Shown here: in pieces, positions 41,737 to 54,629 of the stretch
How positions within the stretch are numbered: the stretch's first letter is position 1
Layout: the number at the start of each line of letters is the position of its first letter
Assembly (NCBI GenBank): GCA_032871835.1
Contig: CM065295.1
Span: 67,388,687-67,452,686 of the forward strand
Direction: 5' to 3'
DNA: 64,000 nucleotides
DNA from: Dipteronia dyeriana
Taxonomy: Eukaryota > Streptophyta > Magnoliopsida > Sapindales > Sapindaceae
Notes under the pieces: generated by a model
What the model was told of the DNA's origin: nothing
The model's input: only the letters and a program-made list of their open reading frames with translations
The model's database searches: none
Made by a program: the position numbers and the translations under genes

Positions 41737-44135
41737 TCTCCCGCTCGTCCAAGATGACGTAAGATATGAGAAACAAAAGAGCAATTAAGCCTTTAAACAC
41801 AAGTGTTAATATCAGAGTGTTCATATGGGTAAATTTCTCGTGTGACATATGAACAATCTATATAATTAAAAAAGAGCTAATAATCTCAAATCTCAATTGT
41901 AAATTCTTTATTTACAAGAGATAATATTATTGATTATTGTATCCTAGATTTAATTTTATAATTTTTATCAGTCCAAAGCATACTTAATCCATCAATTAGT
42001 TGAAAAGCTATGCTTGACTTTATCACATTTCATATATTCACTATTGTATCCACAAATACAATTGGTCGACCAGTGAATACATAAGTCAGATAAAAATTCA
42101 TTAAATCCTTTCATTCCATCTTTATCTCTTAGTCTTTAGAACAACGGTTACCCTAGATGTATCTCATAGGCTGAATTATCATAGCCGTAGAAATAATACG
42201 CTAAAGGTTCTAACATTATCATGTCACTTCAACATAGAGTAAATGGTCATGAGGACACAATTTGAAGTTTATATACAACTTCAGTAGAACTTACACAATG
42301 AGAAAGCAGAGATTTATTCTCTCATTTTTCACATCGGTCACTTATAGCACACGTGGTATGAAACATATGTTACAGTGAATTTCATTCTAAATAAGAATGC
42401 ATATGCCTTTATATCATTCACCGTATATATCTTAGTTCAATCACAAATTCCATGACTAACCTGAGTTCTTAAAAACTCGCCCCTCTCTTACGCCATATTA
42501 AGACCTCAAATCTTGCTTAATCAGGTATCAATGATAGTGGGATATATCATGATCTGTTCTAAAATATTAGTATATTTATTGTGAACGTCATCTAGATCTA
42601 GTAAAGGCAAAAAATTCATATATATTAGCTTCGTGAGAATATATCATACATATTCTCTAATATATATGTGTCTCATCTTAGCCTACTATCTTAGCAACTG
42701 AGGCGACCGTACGTGTATGAATACCAATCTCAATCAGACAACATAGTTCTATCACATTATGTGTGTAATTATACTAGCGTAAATAGTTGTGTTTCTTACT
42801 ATCAAGTTATGTCACAATCCTTTCAATCTAGGATTATATTGATATACATTCACCAATCTTATGGCATAACTACTATTGGGTCTTGTACATATCACAATGT
42901 ACACTAAGTTGTTAGCTGCACTTTCAAGGTATGCCATAATTCTCTTGACAACATCTCAATGTTGTAATCTATAATTATATTGGTGTCCACCTACCAATCT
43001 TACAGCATAACTAATGATAGACTTTGTACATATCACAATATACATGAGACTCTGTATGGTACTAACATGAAGAACTTATCATAAACTTCTTGATCTTATG
43101 GAGTTTCAGGGTACATATTGAGGTTAAGAGTTTGTGATTTTACAATATGAGTATCTATGAGCTTATAATTGCTCAATCGGAATCAACTCTCACTCCTAAT
43201 GCGTAAGCCATTTTTCTCATATAAAACTTCAATGAAATTTAAGAATTACCATTTCATTATTTCTAGCCAAAACATATAGTCCCCAGATATAAATACAGTA
43301 AAAAAATTATCTTCAACCTGTTTAGTGTACTTACCATGACTATTTTTAGTCATCATTAATCTGTAAGAAATTATAGCTTGATGAAATCAAAGATACCATT
43401 TTCTAGAGGATCGTTTCAAACCATATATTAATTAAGCACACTTATGTGCTCTTGGTATTTTGTTACAAAAAATTTACAGGTTGTTCAATGTAAATCTCTT
43501 CATTTAGTTCTTTATCGAGAAGTACATTCATTACATCCATATGATGTGATTTCAGTTTCATATATGTGACGAGTGTCAGAATCAGACGTATAGAAGAAAA
43601 CTTAACTTCTAGAGAATAAGCTTCTTTATTTGTGACTAATTATGCCTTGTACCTATCAATAGTACTTTTCGCCTTACATATGCTATATGGAACCCATATG
43701 TTCACAATGGTCTAATGACTAGACGGTAAGTGAATCAAGTCTCAGACATGATCACTTTTCTAGACTCCATCTTTTCTTCCATTGTTTTAATTTATATATT
43801 TTCTTAGTAGATAGAAGTGATAGCTCCATTGAAAATCAAGGGCTCATCACTATCAAGTGAAGTAATCATCAAATCTTCCATTTCAATCTTCAAAATATGA
43901 CATGTGATAACTTTACAAGTATTTCGACGAGTTGGTAAATTATCACGGTGGCTGATTCAACAATTGTTTCGCTCCCACTATGGATGAAAGATTCATGTGA
44001 ATTTCTACTCCCACTAAGGTGTAGACTTCCACTTCTACTGGGGATAGAAGATCCATATAGAATTCCACTCCTACTAGGGATGGAGGATCAAGTTAAATTT
44101 AATTTACCACCACTCGTGTATTAACACATATCATC
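41737..44135 (-). mobile_element. Decayed copia retrotransposon internal region
   Basis: Minus-strand fragments match the second half of a copia polyprotein, from the region between integrase and RT down to RNase H, with many stops. Nothing convincing of gag or the integrase core remains. Upstream it meets an LTR of a different family at about 44,140. A phrase with ATATCACAATGTACA/ATATCACAATATACA near 42,890 and 43,030 shows a local duplication of the RNase H side. Confidence 0.6.
43300..43950 (-). pseudogene. Copia reverse transcriptase remnant
   Basis: Reading the minus strand: DEPLIFNGAITSI with KTMEEKMES (the DEP..Y.EA..D.....W..AM..EM block), IDRYKA.LV (the YKARLVAKG block), VKFSSIRLILTLVTYMKLKS, HHMDVMNVLLDKELNEEIYI and EQPVNF (the HQMDVKTAFLNGELDEEIYMEQPEGF block). 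The FS domain order is right, but stops occur about every 20 codons. Catalytic YVDD is not recognisable. Confidence 0.75.
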
Positions 44136-44699
44136 TAAAACTACACGGGGTGTGTCTAAACAACCTAAACTGGGGGGAGGGGGGTGTCAATGGGTTGTTA
44201 ATTGATTAATTACTAACTTTTTTGATTAGTCAATATTATCAAATAACCCAAATGTAACAAACAAGCAATCGACAATTTAAACGTGAAAAAAACAATAAAA
44301 ACATGTAGATTGATTTATGTGAGAGACCCTCAAGATGGGTAAAACTCAGCGGCTATCCATCTAGCCACACATGGTCCATAAATCCACTATATGCGATGAT
44401 ATTTACAATCTAGGTTGACCACTATTCACACCATTCTTAGAACATAAGACACTACTATTACCCACAAGTATTTTATAGTGATTCTAGAACAATTGCTTGT
44501 GCACTAACACTTTAGTCACAAGACTTGACTCAACGAAGATATAAAATTGCATAAGTGAATATATGAATATTCTTAATGCAATAGAGTGCAAGACTAAACA
44601 CTAGGGTCATGTTTGGCACCTAAGATTGACTTGGGATTGGACTATTTTAGTCTTTATCCTATATTTGGTGATGCTTTGGAACATGGGACTATTAGTCCC

Positions 44700-46700
44700 A
44701 AAAGAAAAATAGTCCTATGTTAGTGGAATTGAATAAACCCATCTCTAACCCCATCTCTATATATCCCAACACTATTTTATATATGGACCCCACCTATTTA
44801 ATTTATCTCACCAACCCCACCAACCCACACCCACCGGCTATGTCATCTGTATCATCTCTCATCACTTTCATTTTCATAAAAATCTCAGCAAATCATAACA
44901 AAAAATCAATGGCACCTCTTAAGTCTGGGTAAATCTCCATTTTAGACTCTCAATCGAAGGTATGAAAGTTATTTCTTTCATTGTGTCTAACGATTTTTTT
45001 TTAAATGGGAATTCTTAAAAAATAATTGAGAATAAAACTCTATCTCTAAAATACACTTTTTAATCAATGGTTGACTACAAAATAAATGAAATCTATTTAC
45101 TCAGGTCTCAATTTACTTAGATCTCAGTTTATGAATGTTTGATTTACTTAGGTCTCAGTTCTGTGTTTTCTTTGAGTTGTTTTTTCTTCTGCTCTGATTG
45201 ATGTGTGTTTAGTGGGCATGTATTTTTGTACTTTTGTATTTTTCTGGGTTGTTCTGCTTTTTTATGGGTCTTTTTGCTTATGCTTTGATTGTGTTGGGTT
45301 GGTTTCTCGGGTGTGTTGTCTTCTTGTAGCTTTTGTTTTGTTTGCTTGTTTCTTTGTTGGCTTTTAGTGCTTTTACTATAAGAGCCGTTAAAAAAAAGAT
45401 AATATCAGGGATTTACATGCTTTTTATTCTCAAGAAACTAGAAATGGACAACTAATTTTTTGTGGTGGTCACCAGGTCACCTTGTTATCTTCTATTGTTT
45501 GAAATCATGAATTGTGTTGCCTTAGTTTTTGGAAACATTCGTTATGATGGTTTTGCAAGGAAAGTTACCTGGATTCAATAATTAATGGACTTGTATAGTT
45601 ATGGATTACCATGTCATTCTAGATGAATGACATATTACTGGTAATGTGGTGTGTCAATGGAGGAATACCTATTAATTAAATCAACACAGATGACAGATGA
45701 CAGATGGTGCTCATCTGTTCATCATCTGCTTCGTTAACAAAAAATAAAAAATACAGACCTAGTTGGAGTATACAAGATTGCAATGAAGTTAGACATGGCA
45801 GCAAAAGATAAAATTGACTAACTGTGTTATAATATTTATTTTTCTCTTAAATCAAATGAATTTTTATGATTAATTTTAGAAGAAAAGAATTAGGTTTAAA
45901 ATGGATGTAACGAGTAATATTAATTTACTAAATAAAATTAATTTATCCTTTTAGTAAATTCCTTTAAGCAAAGAATTAGGTTTAGAATGGATGTATAAGA
46001 TTATATTAAGCTAATCGATGTCTTAATTGAAATTGGATTTATTAGGAGTCAACTGCCAGTCTCTGAAATGAGATTATTAGCTAACTTGCTTTCAAATTTT
46101 AACTAAATTGAAGTGTCTAATTCATGCTTAATCACCTAATTATGTCTCCTTTAGTCTCTATCTTAGAAGAATATATAAACAATAATGCCAATATTGATGT
46201 AATTAGTTGCCAAAATTATTAAATGAGTCTTTCTGTGATTATTTTTATGAATTTAAACTACAAAGGCTTCAATGATTAATGTTGTGATTCTGTTAGAACT
46301 ACAATCCCTTTAACAATGATTTTCATGGATGCCGGCTGCAACACAAAAAGTGTACATCTTCATCAGCATTTTTAGTTGTTGAAATTTTCATTTAATAATA
46401 TTACACCAATTGCACACATTTGCAAATTCAAGGATCAATATTTAGATATATAACAACTGATTGATTTCCTATTCTTACATAGGAGCAAGTCCAATTCTAC
46501 AAGCATAATTATATGCAAAGAAAAATCTCTCGATCGAAGGTATGGCCAATCTTTTTTTAGTATATTTGTTTATTAACTTAATGTTGTTGATTGAGTTAGG
46601 AAATAGAAGCCAAATATGTTAAATTATTTTTCTCTTATGATATATTTCCTTATAATATAGAATATTCAATTAAGTTATTTGTAATTACATTTTGTTATGA
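44700..46700. other. PIF/Harbinger left arm, noncoding
   Basis: AT-rich sequence without a recognised gene. Two 5'-leader-like intron-rich stretches precede the transposase start region (AATTCTACAAGCAT near 46,490). No further element found. Confidence 0.4.
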
Positions 46701-46779
46701 ACTAGATATGGATCAAGAAGATACCTTGTCAATCTTAATTGTACAACAGTTTCGTATACAAAGGATTTTCAAATCTTCA

Positions 46780-48020
46780 ATGAGTTAGATGATATATTAT
46801 GTGATGACTTACAAATATCAAAGGAGATTACTTAATAATCATACATTTGTATGTAATGCAACTCATTTGACTTATATAAATAGCATAATTAGCTGTAATG
46901 ATATAGAGTGTGTGAATCAATTGAGAATGGATAGAAAAACTTTTACGGTATTGTATATGATTTTTCGGGGTATTGGAAGGTTGAAGATCGTTGGTTTGGT
47001 TTCTGTTGAAGAATAAATATGGATGTTCTTGCACATTTTAGCTCATCATGTCAAAAATAGAACCATTCATAATATGTTTCAACGATCTGGAGAGACAGTT
47101 ATTAGGTACTTCAATTCAGTTTTATGTGCAGTATTACAACTGCATAATATTTTATTAATATCACCGGATCCTATGCTTAAAAATTGCACTGATAAAAAGT
47201 GGAAATGGTTCAAGTTATGCAGTAGACATAATAATCTAATTATTTTAATTTCTTTTCTCATTACTAACCTCATTACAAAGTGTTGAGTATAGAATTGTTT
47301 AGGGGTATTAGATGGAACTTTTATTCAAGTGCATGTACCTGAGAGTGATAAAACACGATTTAGATCAAGAAAATGTGAAATTGCAACAAATGTATTATGA
47401 GTATGCTCTAGATATATGATTTTCATATTTATTCTTCCGGGATGGGAATGTTCAACTTCAAATTCTAGAGTTCTCCGAGTTGCATTAACTAGACCAACTG
47501 GTTTGAAAGTTCTCACCGGTAAACTTAATAGAATGATTAATTTAAAATCATCATAAAACTTATTAAACAAAAAAAAGGTGCATTCTTAAGAATATTTTCA
47601 TATCTTTATTCTTTCATAGTGATAGGTTGTTATTATCTTGTGGATGTTGGATACGGCTTCTTGCACCTTATAGTGGAACAAGACACCATTTATCTGAATG
47701 GAGATATTCATGTGCCCCTATTAACCATGAGGAATTATTTAATATGAAGCATCCATCAATAAGAAATGTAATTGAACGTTGTTTTGGACTACTTAAGAGG
47801 CGTTGGACAAACTTAAGAAGTCCATCTTTTTATCCACTGAAAACACAACGTAAAATAATAACTGCATGTTGACTCCTACAAAATTTTATTAGGAGAGAAA
47901 TGTCATTAGATCCAATGGAAGACGAGCTAATTGAACCCGAAGATGACCCAATGGAATATGAATTCATTGGTCAAGTTGGTTCATTCGAACATAGACGGCA
48001 TGGAGGAACAACTTAGCATT
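46780..48020 (+). pseudogene. PIF/Harbinger DDE transposase
   Basis: The order of blocks is that of plant PIF transposases: RLLNNHTF, CVNQLRMDRKTFTVL, GLVSVEE then FLHILAHHVKNRTI, RSGETVIRYFN, KWKWF, then GVLDGTFIQVHVPESDK with the first catalytic Asp, EIATNVL, FILPGWECSTSNSRVL. After a putative intron (about 47,520-47,625) come YYLVDVGY with the second Asp, LAPYSGTRHHLSEW, EELFNMKHPSIRNVIERCFG with the catalytic Glu, LLKRRW, SPSFYPLKTQ and FIRREM. Stops (such as 47,014 and 47,283) and a shift near 47,650 break it. Confidence 0.9.
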
Positions 48021-48289
48021 ACAAATGTTTAATGAATAGAGGGAAAATTGAGTATGTTAATTATGTTTTGTAATTATCGATGTAAAATTAAACACTATAT
48101 ATGTTTATGTACGTGTGTGTGACTATTTAATTTTTTCTACGTCGACATTTATTAATAGTTTATATGTTTTATTATATTTTTACACTCATGTTTTACTTAA
48201 TTAGAAATTATTTAAAAATAGAATTATTATTATTTTTTATGGCTTGCATATTTTCTTTGGCTACCTGTTTATAGGTATGGATGGTTGAA

Positions 48290-49222
48290 GTATTTCTCAA
48301 GCAAATAAGGGAGAAAGGCGAGGAGCCAGACGTGTATGGATTAAAGAAGAAGAAGATGCTTTGCTAAGTATCTTAGATGAAATTGTACTAAATGGTGGAC
48401 GTATCGATTGCGGTTTCTTCAAATCAGGTACAGTAAAAAATATAGAAACATGGCATTTGTTGTATCTTATTGTGGGGCTTGAAAGCTAACCCTCATTGTG
48501 TCAAAACTGAAGTTTTGGAAAAAGCAACATTGAATTGTTTATGACATGTTGAATACTAGTGGGTTCAGGTGGAATGAAGTTAGAAAGTGTATTGAAGTTG
48601 ATAGTGATGAAGCATGAAAATCCAATGTCCATGTTAGATTAACATTTGACACAATCTCATTTATAAATCGCTTTCATTATTTTTAAATGTTATATATTCA
48701 AAGTATGGCTCTTTTTTCCTTGCAACACCATAAATAGGTAGAAGGATTCAAATGCAAGCATTTTCCACTTTAAGAGAGGTTAGCCAATATAATTGGCAAG
48801 GCTCGTGCTACTGGAAAAACAACACAAACTCCTAATCAACAAGCTACAGATTTTGATGAAGGAGACAACTTTGGCATTGAGTTTGAGATACCTGAAAGCT
48901 TTTCACCAATGTCAATAAATCAAAGTCAATCTGGCCTAAATGGAAATCAAGTTGCATCTCAACCTTCAAGTAGAAAAAGATTGATATCAAAATCAGCAGA
49001 TCCAATAGCTTCAAGTATGAATAGTTTTTCTGATATAATGAAAGAGGCAATGGAAAAGGCAATGGAAAAGGCAACTGAGGCTTTTAAAGAGTTTGGCCAA
49101 ATATTAGCTACAAACAAAGCTAATGAATATGAACGGATAGCACAAGAGATATATAAAATTGGCATCCGTCGTGTGGATCAAGTTCGAGTAATAAAATTTT
49201 TGTGCAGAAATATGAAATCGTA
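48290..49222 (+). pseudogene. PIF/Harbinger Myb/SANT-like protein (ORF1)
   Basis: The frame reads GARRVWIKEEEDALLSILDE, IVLNGGRIDCGFFKSG (Myb/SANT-like fold, compare RRWTxEEExALLxILDE). After decayed middle blocks it gives PL.ERLANIIGKARATGKTTQ and a C-terminal tail open at 48,909-49,222 (FSDIMKEAMEKAMEKATEAF). In PIF/Harbinger elements this partner binds the transposon ends and helps the transposase enter the nucleus. At least one stop and shift lie between 48,430 and 48,770. Confidence 0.8.
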
Positions 49223-50177
49223 GGGATCTGTAAGGCTACAAATAATGATGAAGATAAGTTACAATTTGTCATGGAAATTATTACAGGTGAATTTGATGAC
49301 TGATGTGTATGTTATGGTATTTACTTTTTGGATTATTTTAAATCACAAGATTGAAGCCTCCATATATTTTTGGACTAGTTTACTTGTCAAATCGCAAGTA
49401 TTTAGTAGGTGTAGTCCTACTTTTTTTGGGTATATTGTTAACCATGACTAGTTGGTGGTACTGGCTCTTTTTTTGTATATGGGTTATCGTATAGCTAGTT
49501 GGCAACCATATATATATGTTTTAACTATGATGATGATGATACAATATTATATTTGCTACTAATTGTATTGAACTCTTTTTAATGTATAGTAATATTTTGA
49601 TGCTTGTAGGTTGGATAGATTATCGCCATACACAGTATATGTTCTTATACGCTTGTTATTGTTAGGCTCTTGAGGAAGTTTTTAATAAAATGATTAAAAA
49701 AATGTTTATGTCTAACGTATAGCATTGGTAACGGTAACCAATAGAAGTGGAAAAATTGTTGGCTAGATGTACTCTATTTATTTAATTTCTCATTTACTTC
49801 ATCTTTAATTATTCTAAGTTTTTTCCTAGTTTTATGGCTATTTGGTCAAATAGCCATTTTAGGCAAAACGTTTTTGCCTACTAACCTTTTGTTGATACTT
49901 TTAAAAATATTATAGTTAAAAATAATAATACTTTTGGTATTATTATTCAAATTTAAAATATTATCAAATTTAAAAATATTATTATATTTAGTTCAATCCC
50001 ATATTGCACCAAACAAACTATAGTATTAATTCAGTATAGTCTCATGTTTCTCCAAACACATCATAGTATTAATTTAGTTCAATCCAGTCATATCTAATCT
50101 CATCTAATCCCAGCCTCACCTCAATCCAATTCAATCCCATGAAATAGTCCAATCCAATCTTGCGTACCAAATGGGGC
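49223..50177. other. PIF/Harbinger right arm
   Basis: Noncoding. The last 200 bp are rich in AATCCAATC/CAATCCCA motifs, mirroring the GATTGGAC motifs of the left end, and are probably transposase-binding subterminal repeats. Confidence 0.5.
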
Positions 50178-51259
50178 CTATATGCTTAATTAGATGTTAA
50201 GATGCAAAGCTAACAACCTAATTATCAAACAAGCCTACATGTTCATACATGAGGTCACAATTAGATGAAGAATGATTATAGCAATCTAATTGTTAAATAA
50301 CATCCACATAAACATTCATGAATTAGAATAGATGAACAAAGTCATCCTAATCATCAACTAAGCATACAAGAATATTTATGGATTAACAATTTAGGCCAAA
50401 TCAACCTAATGATGCAAGCTATCACAAAAAAAAAAACTCAATCATACAATATAACTCATGAATAAATGCAATAAAGGGAGTCTTAGCATTTAATCAATTA
50501 ATAAATGCAATAAAAAGACAATCTTGGAAAGTTTAAACAATTAACAAAGATGAAGTGTTTGTTCAACTTGCCAAGTTAGCTAATGATACATGAAGAGGAT
50601 GGGGTTTTGGGATAGATAGACAAAAGAGCTATCTTGGAACTTCTCTCACAAGAAAGCTTGTTTCTCACTCTTGGATTTGATATTTTGAAGTTCTAAATAG
50701 GCCAAGAGGAAGAGTGCACAATATATATGAAGCCCTAGTAAAAAAACCCATCACTTTGGAAAACAGGGCAAGACCGATGTGGGTATCGATGTGTGGCATG
50801 CAGCAGAATGCATGCTTTAATAAAAATAATCACAAATCGTTGTGCCAACTGATGTGTGCTACACATCGGTTCACGACGTATACACAACGTTTTGACCTGA
50901 TGCATTTAATCTTTTGGGTGTGAAACTGTTGTGCCTACCGCTGTGTGACACACATCGGTAAACACAACATTTTGATATGATACAACACAATAAAAAGAGA
51001 ACACAAATACAAATGATATGAAAATACATGAATTATGTATGTGTACACCTAAACTCTTCAAGAGACAAAGTTAAGTGAATATTAGATTTTTAAGTCATGT
51101 TGTCATAATTCCATATCAAAGCAATATTTTTTTCGTATTGATCAGTTGTCTAGGCTCATTGATATTCAAGCTTCAAGAAGATTGGCAACTCAACAACCAA
51201 AGAGAAGTCTTCAAGAGGAGTAAGCTTTGTTGCATATCAAAGGTATGTGTAGACCTCAT

Positions 51260-53550
51260 TCCTCTTACAAGAAGTTTAGGCACACATACACATACACATT
51301 GCATCTATATGTGTCCCTGCATCGTTATGCTCAACTGATCTAACACATTCACACACATATTATTGTATGCACATGCATTAGATTTAAATTGACAAATTGA
51401 ACAAAATGCATGTTCAAAGACTATCTCTAGGAAATAGCATACTTGTGTGTTTTTGTGTTTTAGTAATATCAGACTTGAATATGTTCTCATATTATTCATT
51501 ATTTGGTTATGAATATTTCGATTACTCATTCATAAGTTTTTGAGTTCTAAGTTTGAAGTTACAAAACTTTTAGTATGTTTATCCTGTAAATTTTTTGTCT
51601 TTGTGTATCGAGTTAATGTCCATATTTTTTTACTACAGTTTCATAGACGTCCATGTCCATAAGAGAGCCGTAGTTCATAATCCAAAAACAGATCTAAATC
51701 AAAGTTTGGAGGCCGGAGAACGGTCAAAGAACACGAGAGGTACACGTGGGAGAGATGAATGGCAAATTACCTCATGCACCCCTCTTTCGCAGAGACACGT
51801 GGCCTCCACAGGGAAGGACATAGACACACTGTGTCCCCATGGAGGCCACGTGCCTCGGGGAGCTTATGTGGCATGTCCTATATTGCCACCCGAGATCCTC
51901 CCCACTCCCTATCATCTCCCTCCCAATTTTTTTTTTAAAATATCTCTTATCCTTCTCATTTTAATTTTAAGAAGACTAAGTGTAAAAACAATTTGTGTGA
52001 TTTTTCTCTCAATTTCAAAACCTCATATCTCACTCATTGCATATCGATATCGAGTGATTCAAAAAGGAGAGAATTCATTTTTGAGGTCTTCTATCTTATC
52101 TATGCATATTGAAATCATTTGTACAAGTATTTTGGTGGTTCTACATCAAATTCATGAGTGCATTCATGTTAACAAGGTATTTGATTATCTTTTGAGTTTT
52201 ATACTTTCTAATGCTCAAATACCTTGAGCCTTCTTCTTATTTATGTGTATGTTGCTTGAAAAATGCTTTTAGAAGATAGAGCTTCAATTATAAACTAGAT
52301 CTATCTATTTAGAGACTTAAATGTGATTTAGATTTTCTTAATTCTAGAATTTCACATGTTTGTGAGTTGTATTGTGACTAACTTTTAATCTAGGGCTATT
52401 TGTGTGTTAATTAAATTTATCTTGATGTTTGATAGCCTTTACATGTGTTAGGACTCTTTAGTTAAATATATTTAGAATTAGCACATTTAATTTTATATTT
52501 AGAGCCTATTGAGATTTAATTGATTATTTTGTAAATATGTGCTCTAATTGATTGATAAAGATGTTCATTGAACATATCTTTCGATTCTAGCATTTTTGGT
52601 TTTAGTTCTAAAGTCTTGAATATGTACTTAGTCAATATGTGCTTTAGTTTGCATGAACAATATCTAGGATTTATTTGTGTATTGATTAGAATTGCTTATT
52701 CTAGATTTTTGTTCATGTATAAGAACTAGGCAACATTGTTTTTGAACTTTGATGTCTATGTCTAGATCTTCATGAAGTGTACCTAATCTATACATTTCGT
52801 ATGTTACATGCATCATTTGTGTGATGTCATTTGTTTGGATTACAAACTAGAAAAATATACATCGTGAGCTCATTGATCATTTCTAGTTTCCATAGGATAT
52901 CTTGATCTATATTTTATATTGCATATGTTTGCATTTGCATACGTTTGATCACGTTTAGGAAGTCCTTGTAAAAGACATGAAGTCTTAACTAGGATCAGGA
53001 TGATCCAGAAAGTTACGCAATGTAGTCTTGGACTGGAATGAGATGATCCGGATAGCCGATCAAGGAAACTTTCTAAAGGCATGTGAAGTGATTTGGATAA
53101 AAAGTAGGTAAGTCTTTCATTAGTAAAAGACATGCGAGTACGATAGAAGGGATATCCAATAGAGAGTGTATCATGTGGATTGGTCACTTTTGAGGGTGTA
53201 CTTTCAACCAACTAGTGAAATGTGGTGTTGTTGGTGGTTGTGGAATCAACCCATGGATGTTTCCTCTTCGAAGGTTTTACCACGTAATAAATAACGTATC
53301 AAATGTCTTTATCTCTATCTTTTTTTTTGTATATGTGTTTGTTTGTATCTTGTTTAGATCACCATTTCTTAACATCTTTGTAAACAAGATCCTTGTAAAG
53401 TTAAATATGCAAGCACTCTTTTGATCAAATTGTATATATATATCTTTTATCCTTGTAAATTGACTTATTTGTATATAGTCATTCAATGATTTGTACTTGT
53501 GTATTGATTGGTCTACTTCTATACATTTTTTACGTCCCCATTTCCTATTA
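51260..53550 (+). repeat. Diverged LTR of the large copia family, plus strand
   Basis: Order and text agree loosely with the 10,825 LTR: a CACACATACACATACAC stretch (51,280), a GC-rich block with CACGTGGCCTCC and GAGGCCACGTGCC as inverted partners (51,798-51,855), a leader-like TCATATCTCACTCATTG, then AATCAACCCATGG..TTCGAAGGTTTTACCACGTAA (53,240-53,285). Limits are approximate, and no target duplication was found. The 210-residue frame at 51,595-52,227 crosses it and is not a gene. Confidence 0.4.
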
Positions 53551-53626
53551 TATGTGCTTTGTTATCGGGTGAAATTAGATATTTTATGTGTTTGTTGAGC
53601 ATGTGAAGGTCACATTCCGTAGAAGA

Positions 53627-54445
53627 GGTGTTGGATTTTATTTTGAAGAAAAAAAGTCAAAATATGGAGAAAATTAGCAAATTGGTAGAAGTCGCGTCAT
53701 AGATCGCGCATTAGGTATTAAGGTGCAAATCACGGAAAGATGAACTCCAACCAGTACATAATAACGAAGTTATGGTTCCCATATCTCACTCCTTAAGTTG
53801 AACCGGGTAACTAGCCATCTATTTTGGAAAGCCCAGGAAGTCTAGTTTCCGGTTCACTTTTTGGATTGCAATTCCGATATTCCTAGAAGAAGTTATGCCT
53901 GTTTTAGTACCCGATTGTCAGATCAGTCATAATTCCATGAATATTGTTGAGATTTATTTTGCAAGTTGTCGGAACGGGAATATTACCTTCTTGGACGTGT
54001 ATGAGAGTCCTGAGAAGCAAGTAAACAAATAATCCTTATCTTCCTTCAATATGTAATCAATTTTAATGAATTAGGAAAGAAATAATATCTCAAAACGGTA
54101 GAGTTCCATATGAGAATTGATTTCCTTGTTGCTAAAGGACATGACTTAGCATCTAAATCTATTTAAACCTCTTATGAACCCTAATCTCTTGATACCATCC
54201 AAGGGAGGTCCCAAGTCTCCAAGGTGGTTGTCTCCTTATCAATCCATCACTACACACTCATCCATTTTTACACATTGAATATTTGAAGATGAAGAAGATT
54301 TCATCCTTAAAGACTAATAATTCATTGAAGGCTAAGATGGGTTCTGTCTTTTCTATCTCTTCTCTTGTTATTTTGATTATGTGTAACTAATCCTATTACT
54401 AGGGAATCAATGTGAACCTTTTGTGAATCTCATGTATGGAGTAAG
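53627..54445 (+). repeat. Left part of an Athila-like gypsy LTR (proposed)
   Basis: TGTTGGATTTTATTTTG at 53,627 starts a noncoding stretch with GAAGTTATGGTTCCCATATC and similar LTR-like phrases. I propose it is the first part of an LTR whose remainder is 60,673-61,304, ending at a gypsy-type primer-binding site, with the copia complex inserted between. I could not verify this by a partner LTR. Confidence 0.35.
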
Positions 54446-54629
54446 AAAGTGTAGTTCTTTGTTTCATAGAGATGATCATTCTACAAGAGATAGAAGATTT
54501 GTAGATTTAGCTTTAGGTTTCTTTTTGTAATGTAGAATGTGTTTGTTGACCCCTTGTCATTTAGTTTGTTTATTAGTGAGGATGAATTGTGAGCGGTGGA
54601 TTTGTCACGAAATAGCCAAAGGGGGAGAT
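54446..54629 (+). repeat. Extra copy of the copia 3' internal end and polypurine tract
   Basis: These 184 bases (GAAAGTGTAGTTCTTTG to CAAAGGGGGAGAT) are virtually identical to 58,968-59,151, which immediately precedes the 3' LTR. Here they precede the 5' LTR. A simple insertion would have target DNA at this place, so the left LTR once followed another internal region, as in a tandem array or a recombination product. Confidence 0.9.

Larger units (their letters stand above)
44604..50177 (+). mobile_element. PIF/Harbinger DNA transposon, 5.57 kb
   Basis: Left end GGGTCATGTTTGGCACC and right end (reverse complement) GCCCCATTTGGTACGC are PIF-type terminal repeats, followed on both sides by GATTGG-rich subterminal sequence. 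The 3-bp flanks CTA (44,601-44,603 and 50,178-50,180) agree. Inside are a DDE transposase gene (46,780-48,020) and a Myb/SANT-like gene (48,290-49,222) on the same strand, the standard two-gene content. Both carry stops, so this copy is no longer autonomous. It splits an LTR. Confidence 0.9.
44136..51095 (-). repeat. Large-family copia LTR, minus strand, split by PIF/Harbinger
   Basis: The part at 44,140-44,603 is, on the minus strand, the 3' third of the same LTR family as 10,825 and 54,630 (GTGCACAAGC, AATCACTAT, GTCAACCTAGATTGTAAAT, GGTCTCTCACATAAA, then a C-rich run and AGGTTGTTTAGAC). The LTR resumes at 50,178 with the GC-rich middle (50,750-50,960, ACATCGGT motifs) and the start region (AACTTTGTCTCTTGAAGAG) near 51,070. 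No primer-binding site follows the 3' end, so it is probably a solo or truncated LTR. The first 100 bp or so are missing. Confidence 0.7.

Noticed and set aside
51595..52227. A 210-codon plus-strand frame, one of the longest in the window
   Set aside because: It crosses an LTR-like sequence including its GC block and CT-rich leader, shows no family resemblance, and has membrane-like stretches typical of random AT-rich translation.
54448..54629. The idea that the large copia LTR starts at TGTAGTTC (54,448) instead of TGTAAGTTCC (54,630)
   Set aside because: The 184-bp segment ends in a classical polypurine tract directly before TGTAAG, and no purine-rich tract precedes TGTAGTTC. The other LTR copies (10,825 and 61,843) also begin at the TGTAAG position.
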